DNA from: Halieaceae bacterium UBA6060
Lineage (GTDB): Bacteria > Pseudomonadota > Gammaproteobacteria > Pseudomonadales > Halieaceae
NCBI GenBank assembly: GCA_002428935.1
Contig: DIYG01000001.1
Span: 1 to 7,085, forward strand
Direction: 5' to 3'
Length of the DNA stretch: 7,085 nt
Each line of letters opens with the position of its first letter. Position 1 is the stretch's first letter. The translations under genes and the position numbers were made by a program. Below, piece after piece: positions 1 to 6,040 of the stretch. A model generated the notes under the pieces. That model saw nothing but the letters and a program-made list of their open reading frames with translations. It was not told where the DNA came from and ran no database searches.

Positions 1-144
1 CCTCCATCTGACATTCCGAGTGGCAACGACGATGACGTGGTCGCCCGGCAGCTCCGGGAAGCCGCCATGCGCGAACCCGATCCCGCGGTGCGCGAGAAGT
101 TGTGGGCTGAGTACCGCAAGTACAAGGGCATCAAACAGCCGTGA
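1..144 (+). CDS. C-terminal end of a small conserved hypothetical protein (5' truncated)
   Basis: Frame 1 is open from the left edge to a TGA at 142-144 and encodes the last 47 residues of a protein whose start lies outside the window. The visible part is highly charged and predicted helical: an acidic DDD run followed by VVARQLREAA, then EKLWAEYRKYKG just before the stop. It has no membrane segment or signal in the visible part and no cysteine. I do not recognise a characterised family and assign no function. The frame is supported by its clean join to the next gene: its stop overlaps the GTG start of the lipoprotein gene in a GTGA tetranucleotide, as expected for co-translated genes. It could be a complete short protein with a start a few codons upstream, or the tail of a longer one. 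Confidence 0.7.
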   Translation, partial: PPSDIPSGNDDDVVARQLREAAMREPDPAVREKLWAEYRKYKGIKQP

Positions 145-1382
145 TTGGTCCCGCGCGCGCCCCTACGTTCCTCCGTGGACGATTTGCTCCGCTGGGTTTC
201 CTGTACCTGGCAGGGATTCTCGCAGCCCTATCCGGTTGTGTCAGCGAAACCGTCAAGAGCACCACCGTGCCGGCATTGCAGCCCCCGGCTGCGAGCGTCC
301 CGGAAGATGAATTGCTTGATGTTGGGGTTGCGGTATTTGATCCCGGTCTAGACGTGGCAGACGAAGAGGAGCGCATCTATCCCGAGGTTCGCCGTGCCGA
401 AGCACGCTATATACCGCGACTCCTCGCCGAAGTGCTGCAGAATTCCGGGGCCTGGGGAGCCGTGCGCGTTGTTCCCGATGAGGATCGCATCACCGACCTG
501 ATGGTCACGGGAACCATTCTTCATTCCGATGGGGAGTCACTCAAGCTACACGTCGTCGCAACAGATTCGCGAGACTACGTTTGGCTGGACAAGACTTACG
601 AGGCGCGCGCAAGCCGCTACGCCTACGACGCAAAAACCCGCTCCCAGTACGACCCATTCCAGGTCATATATCACACGATCGCTAACGATCTGGTGTTACG
701 CTTCGATGAGCTTCCCTCCATGGCTCGACAGGAGATCCGAACGGTCTCCGAGCTGCTCTTTGCCCAGAGCTTTTCAGCGGAGGCTTTCGACGGGTATCTG
801 GATACCACCCGTAAAGGCAAGCTCCTGGTGGTCCGCCTGCCCTCCGAAGACGATCCCATGCTGAACCGGGTGCGCAAACTCCGAGAGCGGGATCACGTGT
901 TTGTCGATACGCTGCAGACCTACTACGGTGATTTCTCGGAGGAGATGTACGGCCCCTACCAGGAATGGCGAAAGCTGAGCTACGAGGAGGTCGTGGCTTA
1001 CCAGGAGCTTAAGCGCGAAAGTACGCGACAGCTCATCGCCGGTGGCGCGGCCATTCTGGCGGGTATTGCTGCGGCCGGCAGCAGTGACGGCAGTTCTCGA
1101 GCGGCGGGTAATGTGGCCATTATCGGTGGTGGTTATCTCCTCAAGAGCGGACTGGAGAGTCGCGCCGAAGCGCAGATTCATGTCGAAGCCCTCGAAGAGG
1201 TCGGCCAGTCCCTGGAGGCGGAAATCACCCCGCAGGTTATCGAACTCGAAGATCGCACCGTGATGATTAGCGGCAGTGTCGAAGATCAGTACGCGCAATG
1301 GCGCGAGGTCCTTACGGAGATCTATCGCAACGAAATCGGCGAGTTGGCGCCCCCCGAGCCCGACAGCATTAGCCAGAACTAG
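141..1382 (+). CDS. Predicted outer-membrane lipoprotein with CsgG/TolB-like N-terminal region
   Basis: The 413-residue product begins with a lipoprotein signal: basic residues R6, R12 and R14, a hydrophobic stretch at 18-30, and the lipobox L-S-G-C with the lipidated Cys at 33. Residue +2 is Val, not Asp, so Lol sorting to the outer membrane is expected. Residues about 60-160 alternate strands and helices (VGVAVFDPG, a helix at 85-102, then DLMVTGTIL, LKLHVVATD, YVWLDKTYEA). This pattern resembles the CsgG/TolB-N type of periplasmic lipoprotein domain; that is fold-level inference, not a firm family call. Residues 170-290 are mostly helical and charged. A Gly/Ala-rich hydrophobic hairpin follows at 298-335 (LIAGGAAILAGIAAAG, then VAIIGGGYLL), and then a helical tail. 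GTG at 141 is the only usual start ahead of the signal; the next candidate would be a CTG. The gene overlaps the preceding stop by 4 bases. The exact function is unknown. Confidence 0.88.
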   Translation: MIGPARAPTFLRGRFAPLGFLYLAGILAALSGCVSETVKSTTVPALQPPAASVPEDELLDVGVAVFDPGLDVADEEERIYPEVRRAEARYIPRLLAEVLQNSGAWGAVRVVPDEDRITDLMVTGTILHSDGESLKLHVVATDSRDYVWLDKTYEARASRYAYDAKTRSQYDPFQVIYHTIANDLVLRFDELPSMARQEIRTVSELLFAQSFSAEAFDGYLDTTRKGKLLVVRLPSEDDPMLNRVRKLRERDHVFVDTLQTYYGDFSEEMYGPYQEWRKLSYEEVVAYQELKRESTRQLIAGGAAILAGIAAAGSSDGSSRAAGNVAIIGGGYLLKSGLESRAEAQIHVEALEEVGQSLEAEITPQVIELEDRTVMISGSVEDQYAQWREVLTEIYRNEIGELAPPEPDSISQN

Positions 1383-1386
1383 GCGG
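1381..1386 (+). promoter_or_regulatory. Ribosome binding site deciding the GTG start at 1393
   Basis: AGGCGG overlaps the TAG stop of the lipoprotein gene and sits 6 bases ahead of GTG at 1393. This favours the GTG over an in-frame ATG at 1276, which would overlap the lipoprotein gene by 107 bases. Confidence 0.55.
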
Positions 1387-1392
1387 TTACCC

Positions 1393-2928
1393 GTGTCAGA
1401 TCAGTACCAGCGGGTTGACCCCACGCCCTTTGATGCGCCCGGTGAAAAACCCCTCGCCGCATCACCCGAAGCAGCACATGCATCCTCGGGTAGACCGGCC
1501 TGGTTGGTGCCCGCCTTTGCCATCCTCGGCGTATTGGCACTGTTTGTGGTGTTTCTCCTTCCAAGTTGGGTGGACAACGAACCGCTGCCTTCCTCGCCAT
1601 CAGCAGATCGAAGCACTCCACCGACGGACCAGACCACGGCAAATCCGCGCCGGGAAGAGCCACGAACCGAGGAAGCTTCCTCACCCTTCGCCGACGCCGT
1701 GGAAGCCAAGGCCCGCGCCGAAGCTCAGGAACTTCTCGCCGAGCTGCTGGATGTGCAGGAAAACCTGACGAATCGGGGCGCCGAAGAATGGGCACCAAAG
1801 GCCATGGAAGCCATTGCCGCCGAGGCGTCCGCAGGTGACGAGCGCTACCGGGAGCGGGATTTTGAACCGGCCATCGGTCACTATCAGACTGCCCTGGATC
1901 AGGCCCTGGCCCTTGAGCAGTCCCTGCCGCAACGTTTTAGCGATGCCCTGGCGGCCTTCGATGCCGCCGTTGAAGCGCTGGATTACGATTCCGCAGCGGC
2001 CAAACTGGCTCTCGCAGAACAACTGGAGCCGGGAGATCCAGCCCTGCCGATCCGCAGCACGCGCCTGGAAAGCCTGCCTGAAGTCAGTGAAAACGTTGCC
2101 ACCGCCCAGCAAGCCGAGGAAGCACGCCAGTTAAGCGAAGCCGTATCCGCCATGGAGGCAGCCGCCGGCCTTGATAGCGCCCATGAGTTTGTCGCCGCCG
2201 AGTTGCGCCGTCTGCGCGCGGCCCTAACGGAGCAGCGCTTCAATGCAGCCATGTCTGAGGGCTATGCGGCCCTCGATGAAAACAGCTTCGACCGGGCCCA
2301 GGCACGCTTTGAGCGCGCCGCGAAGCTTGTTCCCGGTTCGGCGGAGGCTGCGACAGCCCTGCAGGAACTCGCCGTTGCACGCACCGCCGCAACCCTCCAA
2401 GCGCTGCAGCGTCGCGGTGAGGGTTTCGTGGCGGAGGAAGACTGGGAACAGGCCATCGGAGCTTTCGAAGAAGCCCTCGCTATAGACGGCAGTCTGCGTT
2501 TCGCCCGTGAGGGATTGGCTCTGGCGCGACCTCGCGCCGTGCTGAACAAAGAATTAACGGCGATCATTGATCAACCGGAACGCCTGGTGGATGCCGCCAT
2601 CCTTCGCGAGGCCCGAGAATCTCTGGCCCGGGCAAAGGAAGCCGCGACACCCGGTCCGAAGCTCCGGGCCCAGATCAGCGAAGTCGAGAGCGTCCTTACG
2701 GTGGCCAGTACACCTCTGAGCGTCAGCGTACGATCCGATGGTGCTACGGAGGTCACGGTCTACAAAGTAGCCCGTCTGGGCCTCTTTGAGGAACGGCAGC
2801 TGGAACTGCGTCCCGGCAAATATACCGCCGTGGGCACTCGGCGCGGCTTTCGCGATGTACGCGTGGTGTTCACCGTTACCCCTGGCGAAACCGCCTCTGT
2901 CTACATCGCCTGTAGCGAAGCCATCTGA
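1393..2928 (+). CDS. Inner-membrane-anchored TPR-like protein with C-terminal beta domain
   Basis: With the GTG start at 1393 the product has 511 residues. Residues 1-36 form a short, Pro/Ala-rich cytoplasmic tail. One hydrophobic helix runs from about 37 to 57, and the charge balance (R34 before it, D61 and E63 after) puts the C-terminal part in the periplasm. A Pro/Ser/Thr/charged linker follows to about 95. Residues 97-430 are Ala/Glu-rich helices with TPR-like units, clearest at about 282-315 (SFDRAQARFERAAKLVPGS) and 335-368 (DWEQAIGAFEEALAIDGS), with weaker ones at 148-175 and 181-213. Residues 439-511 form a beta-rich domain with a PGKYTAVGTRRGFRDV segment recalling PEGA-type domains. 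Its stop shares one base with the next ATG. I infer a periplasmic scaffold or adaptor working with its PEGA/FGE neighbour. It could instead be called a coiled-coil protein. No enzymatic motif is visible. Confidence 0.88.
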   Translation: MSDQYQRVDPTPFDAPGEKPLAASPEAAHASSGRPAWLVPAFAILGVLALFVVFLLPSWVDNEPLPSSPSADRSTPPTDQTTANPRREEPRTEEASSPFADAVEAKARAEAQELLAELLDVQENLTNRGAEEWAPKAMEAIAAEASAGDERYRERDFEPAIGHYQTALDQALALEQSLPQRFSDALAAFDAAVEALDYDSAAAKLALAEQLEPGDPALPIRSTRLESLPEVSENVATAQQAEEARQLSEAVSAMEAAAGLDSAHEFVAAELRRLRAALTEQRFNAAMSEGYAALDENSFDRAQARFERAAKLVPGSAEAATALQELAVARTAATLQALQRRGEGFVAEEDWEQAIGAFEEALAIDGSLRFAREGLALARPRAVLNKELTAIIDQPERLVDAAILREARESLARAKEAATPGPKLRAQISEVESVLTVASTPLSVSVRSDGATEVTVYKVARLGLFEERQLELRPGKYTAVGTRRGFRDVRVVFTVTPGETASVYIACSEAI

Positions 2929-4988
2929 TGACCGAGCCACGACTCCAGCCCATCGAAGCCGCAGACTTCCAGCCGCTAGATCCTGGAGCGGGGCCTGAGC
3001 GAAAGAAACTACCTCTCACACGCTGGCTACTGCTGGCAGCTCTGGCGGTCTTTCTCATCGCCTTGTGGTTTCTGCTGACCGCCCGCTCCCTGGAGGTTGT
3101 GGTCGTCGCCGAGGAAGAAGCCCAGATCAGCATCTCCGGTTTCAGCCTACCTTTCGGCGAGCGCTACCTGCTGCGGCGAGGCCGTTACGAACTCACCGCA
3201 GAAGCGCCCGGGTATCACCCCTATAGCTCGGAACTGGTGGTTAACCGCGATGCTAGCCAGCGGGTGGAGGTCATTCTTCAACCCCTTCCCGGCCTTCTGA
3301 CCCTGGAAACACAACCCGAGGGAGCCACGCTGTTTGTAGACGGTGAGGCGATCGGGCAAACGCCCTTGCTGGACCTCTCGATAGAGGCCGGGCTGCGGGA
3401 GTTGCGCATAGAAAAGAGCCGCTATAAGCCCTTGGCCCAGCCACTGGATGTGACGGGACGCAGCGTACAGCAGCGTTTGAGCCTCAGCCTCGATCCCGCC
3501 TGGGCAGACGTCTCTCTGGCGACAGAGCCCGCCGGCGCCACGCTGCTGGTAGACGGCGAGCCCCTGGGGACCACGCCGGGACTCTTTGAGATCCTCGAGG
3601 GAGAGCGGACGCTGGCCCTACAACTGCCCGGCTACGCCAACCTGGAACGGGACCTGACCGCAGAAGCCGGTGTGGCTCTGGATCTCGGCACCCTTACCCT
3701 GACGCCAGCAACGGGTGTCCTGTCTCTCAGCAGTGTTCCCAGCGGCGCAAACGTGAGTGTTAACGGAGAGTTCGCCGGGCAAACACCGCTGGAACTCGAG
3801 CTAAGCCCCGACAAGGACCATCGGATCAGCGTCTCCCGTGCCGGCTATCGTCGCGCCAGCACCACCGTGAGCATGGATGCCGGATCCACCGCCGCTCGAA
3901 GCATTTCCCTAAAGCCGCTTCTGGGGGATGTGGTAATTCGGGTCAGTCCACCCGATGCCGAATTGCTGGTCAATGGGGAAGTCGTTGGCCGAGGTAGTCA
4001 GACCCTGGCCCTCCCCGCCGTCCAACAACGCCTGGAATTCCGCCTCGAAGGCTATGAACCCCTGCGCCGTAGCGTAACGCCCCGGGCGGGACTGGAACAG
4101 CTGGTGGAAGTCACCCTACTCACGCCAGAAGAAGCCCGGCAGGCGCGGCTAAAGCCCACCATCACCACAGCCCTGGGACAAACCCTGCTCCTGATGAACC
4201 CGCTGGACTCCGTGCGCAACGAGTTTTCCATGGGTGCCTCGCGCAGGGACCCCGGAAGGCGAGCCAACGAAGTACTCCACCCTGTGCGCCTGGAGCGACC
4301 GTTCTACATTCAAACCCAGGAAGTCACCAACGCTCAGTTCCGACAATTTGAGTCAGAGCACAACTCCGGGCAGATCGAAGGCAATAGCCTGAACCGCGAA
4401 CATCAACCCGCGGTGCAAATGAGCTGGCAACAGGCCGCATCCTTCTGCAACTGGCTCAGCCGCCGCGAGGGCCTCAAACCCTTCTATCTGGAACAGCAGG
4501 GCATCATCGTCGGCTTTGACCCTCGCGCTCTGGGCTATCGCTTACCCAGCGAAGCGGAATGGGCCTGGGTATCCCGTATCAACGGTGAAGAGCTCCAGCG
4601 TTTTACCTGGGGGGAGGAATTCCCACCCAGTACCGTGCAGGAAAACGTCGCCGACAACAGCTCCGCCTACGTCACGGGGAGAATTCTCAACGGCTACAAT
4701 GACGGTTACGTGGTCAGCGCCCCCGTTGGCAGTTTCATCGCCAATCATCGGGGCATCTATGATCTCGGTGGCAATGTGTCCGAGTGGATCCACGATGTGT
4801 ACACCATCCCCGCGTCAAGCGGTGTTGTGGTCACGGATCCCCTGGGTGGGCAGCGGGGCGACAACTACGTAATTCGCGGCGCAAGCTGGGCTCTCGGCCG
4901 CTTGCCCGAACTGCGACTATCCTATCGAGATTATGGGCAGGCCGGTCGCGATGACGTAGGATTTCGTATTGCCCGTTACGCGGAGTAA
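2928..4988 (+). CDS. Membrane-anchored PEGA-repeat protein fused to an FGE/SUMF1-fold domain (probable pseudoenzyme)
   Basis: The 686-residue product has a short cytoplasmic tail with ERKK at 24-27, one membrane helix at about 33-51, and then a periplasmic part. Four clear PEGA repeats of 70-71 residues (about 122-188, 192-258, 262-328, 332-397) and a degenerate first one (54-118) carry the P-x-G-A, VDGE/VNGE, G-x-TPL and GY signatures. Residues about 413-685 form a formylglycine-generating-enzyme (SUMF1) domain: FSMG at 433-436, EVTNAQF at 465-471, YRLPSEAEW at 537-545, GGNVSEW at 614-620, IRGASW at 649-654 and GFRIA at 678-682. The catalytic cysteine pair of true FGEs, expected just after the RGxSW motif, is absent; the only cysteine in the protein is C507 in FCNWL. 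Sulfatase activation is therefore unlikely, and a binding or structural role in a C-type-lectin-like fold is more plausible. The ATG overlaps the upstream stop by one base, with GAAG at 2917-2920 as a weak ribosome site. Confidence 0.93.
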   Translation: MTEPRLQPIEAADFQPLDPGAGPERKKLPLTRWLLLAALAVFLIALWFLLTARSLEVVVVAEEEAQISISGFSLPFGERYLLRRGRYELTAEAPGYHPYSSELVVNRDASQRVEVILQPLPGLLTLETQPEGATLFVDGEAIGQTPLLDLSIEAGLRELRIEKSRYKPLAQPLDVTGRSVQQRLSLSLDPAWADVSLATEPAGATLLVDGEPLGTTPGLFEILEGERTLALQLPGYANLERDLTAEAGVALDLGTLTLTPATGVLSLSSVPSGANVSVNGEFAGQTPLELELSPDKDHRISVSRAGYRRASTTVSMDAGSTAARSISLKPLLGDVVIRVSPPDAELLVNGEVVGRGSQTLALPAVQQRLEFRLEGYEPLRRSVTPRAGLEQLVEVTLLTPEEARQARLKPTITTALGQTLLLMNPLDSVRNEFSMGASRRDPGRRANEVLHPVRLERPFYIQTQEVTNAQFRQFESEHNSGQIEGNSLNREHQPAVQMSWQQAASFCNWLSRREGLKPFYLEQQGIIVGFDPRALGYRLPSEAEWAWVSRINGEELQRFTWGEEFPPSTVQENVADNSSAYVTGRILNGYNDGYVVSAPVGSFIANHRGIYDLGGNVSEWIHDVYTIPASSGVVVTDPLGGQRGDNYVIRGASWALGRLPELRLSYRDYGQAGRDDVGFRIARYAE
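3087..4118 (+). repeat. Tandem PEGA-domain coding repeats (five units, about 210 bases each)
   Basis: This is a protein-level tandem array within the PEGA/FGE gene. The Ala of the P-x-G-A motif recurs at residues 133, 204, 274 and 344, so spacing is 71, 70 and 70 residues. A worn first unit sits 68 residues upstream, near A65. The second landmark, a GY or RY pair, recurs at 95, 165, 235, 306 and 375. The units have diverged strongly at DNA level, so this is an old duplication rather than a recent expansion. PEGA domains are small beta-sandwich modules common in surface and periplasmic proteins; here they probably act as a stiff spacer that holds the FGE-like head away from the inner membrane. 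Confidence 0.85.
4982..4985 (+). promoter_or_regulatory. Ribosome binding site of the small acidic protein gene
   Basis: GGAG lies 6 bases ahead of the ATG at 4992 and inside the last codons of the PEGA/FGE gene. It supports real translation of the short reading frame that follows. Confidence 0.6.
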
Positions 4989-4991
4989 AGC

Positions 4992-5231
4992 ATGAGACGA
5001 ACTTCCATAGCGCTTCTGCTGGCCCCCCTCCTGGTCTTCACGGTCGGACTCTCGGCGCAGACAAGCTCCGAAGACGATGCCGCGCCGGAACCCAATGCGG
5101 TGCAGAGCGCAGCGCGAGAAGAGGTTGAGGATACGCCCGACCCCAGTCTCAGCGACCTTCCCCCAGACGATTACGAAGCCTCGGAGCAGATATCGGAAGA
5201 TCTCTCTGTGTCCTTCCCCGTCGACATCTAG
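4992..5231 (+). CDS. Small acidic exported protein
   Basis: This is a 79-residue product with a classic Sec signal peptide: RR at 2-3, a hydrophobic core of about 6-20 (IALLLAPLLVFTVGL), and a likely cleavage after S-A at 21-22, leaving Q23 first. There is no lipobox cysteine. The mature 57 residues hold 17 Asp/Glu and one Arg, are rich in Pro and Ser, and are probably disordered. The last segment (EQISEDLSVSFPVDI) is less biased and looks like a possible docking motif. The gene starts 3 bases after the preceding stop with a strong GGAG site, and its own stop overlaps the ribosome site of the channel gene. I recognise no family. I infer a periplasmic accessory peptide that binds one of the neighbouring envelope proteins. 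Confidence 0.8.
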   Translation: MRRTSIALLLAPLLVFTVGLSAQTSSEDDAAPEPNAVQSAAREEVEDTPDPSLSDLPPDDYEASEQISEDLSVSFPVDI

Positions 5232-5233
5232 GA
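5230..5233 (+). promoter_or_regulatory. Ribosome binding site of the channel gene
   Basis: AGGA overlaps the TAG stop of the small acidic protein gene (5229-5231) and lies 6 bases before the ATG at 5240, which fits translational coupling between the two genes. Confidence 0.6.
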
Positions 5234-5239
5234 TCAACG

Positions 5240-6040
5240 ATGAAGAAAGGCCTTTCCTCCGAGTTTATGTTCCAACTCTTTGCCCTCCTAACGGCGGTGA
5301 TCCTCGTGCACGCGGTTTACGTGGCGGTGATCAGACCCAGCGCCGACGCCCAGTTGGAAGCCGAGATGGCGGCCCAGGCGGCGGGGGAAGAGGTGGTGCC
5401 AAAACGAAGTCTCAGTGTGGTTATCCGCGATTTCGAGCAGGAAGCCTGTTTTATTCTGCTCCTGTGGGCCCTGTCGATCATGGGCTACAAGGGGCGTCAC
5501 AATCTGCAGGAGCAACAGCTGTTAGAGGACGAGCTCCTGTCCATTCCCGAAGGCACCAGCGTTCTGCCCGAAGATGCTCGCCAGTACAGTCGCTCTGTGG
5601 AGGCCCTCCCCCCTCAGCAACAGGCTTTTCTGCTGCCGAGAACCCTCCTGTCAGCGCTCCAGCGTTTCGCCACCACGGGAAGCATCCCCGCGGTTTCCGA
5701 CACGATCCGGGAGCAGTGCGACGTGGAATCCGATCGCCTGGACTCGGAACTGTCCATGGTCCGCTACATTGCCTGGGCCATCCCATCCATTGGGTTTATC
5801 GGTACCGTACGCGGTATCGGCGACGCCCTCGGGCAGGCCTACAAGGCCGTAGAAGGCGATATTTCCGGTGTGACCGTGAGCCTCGGCGTGGCATTTAACA
5901 GCACCTTTGTCGCCCTCGTACTGTCTATTGTGATTATGTTTTGCCTACACCAGCTGCAGCTCTCCCAGGAGCGATTAGTGCTGAACTGTCAGCGCTACGC
6001 CGACAGCCGGCTCCTGCGCTTTCTGGTGGCCAACGACTGA
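5240..6040 (+). CDS. MotA/TolQ/ExbB-family proton (ion) channel subunit
   Basis: The 266-residue product shows four membrane helices: about 9-31, 66-83, 174-195 and 211-237. Helices 1 and 2 are split by a short loop holding a charged, Ala-rich stretch (34-56). Residues 84-172 form a cytoplasmic domain, as in this family. The family signature is at the start of helix 3, IPSIGFIGTVRGI (181-193), matching the usual P-x-x-G-x-x-GTV-x-G pattern with Thr at 189. Helix 4 carries the polar run N220-S221-T222 in GVAFNSTFVALV, where TolQ and ExbB have their conserved pore Thr. Known members form a pentamer around a MotB/ExbD/TolR-type dimer and turn ion flow into mechanical work. No such partner is seen in the window. 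The four-helix layout is closer to MotA than to three-helix TolQ/ExbB. The stop shares a base with the next start. Confidence 0.88.
   Translation: MKKGLSSEFMFQLFALLTAVILVHAVYVAVIRPSADAQLEAEMAAQAAGEEVVPKRSLSVVIRDFEQEACFILLLWALSIMGYKGRHNLQEQQLLEDELLSIPEGTSVLPEDARQYSRSVEALPPQQQAFLLPRTLLSALQRFATTGSIPAVSDTIREQCDVESDRLDSELSMVRYIAWAIPSIGFIGTVRGIGDALGQAYKAVEGDISGVTVSLGVAFNSTFVALVLSIVIMFCLHQLQLSQERLVLNCQRYADSRLLRFLVAND

Noticed and set aside
774..1298. A 174-residue open frame on the - strand inside the lipoprotein gene.
   Set aside because: It is fully antisense to a gene with a clear lipobox and operon context, and shows no signal, domain or ribosome site of its own.
1276..1392. N-terminal extension of the TPR-protein gene from an ATG at 1276.
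   Set aside because: It would overlap the lipoprotein gene by 107 bases and add an Arg/Ser-rich leader typical of out-of-frame reading. The GTG at 1393 has its own ribosome site and is followed by a normal tail and membrane helix.
3087..4118. DNA repeat or recent gene amplification in the PEGA region.
   Set aside because: The periodicity is clear only in the protein; the DNA units are too diverged for a recent or mobile repeat.
4164..4982. Active sulfatase-modifying enzyme.
   Set aside because: The catalytic cysteine pair is missing and no sulfatase is nearby, so only the fold is claimed.
5077..5898. A 273-residue open frame overlapping the small acidic protein and channel genes.
   Set aside because: Its translation is Arg/Gly/Pro-rich with no domain signal, and it overlaps two better-supported genes. 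It is a by-product of high GC content.
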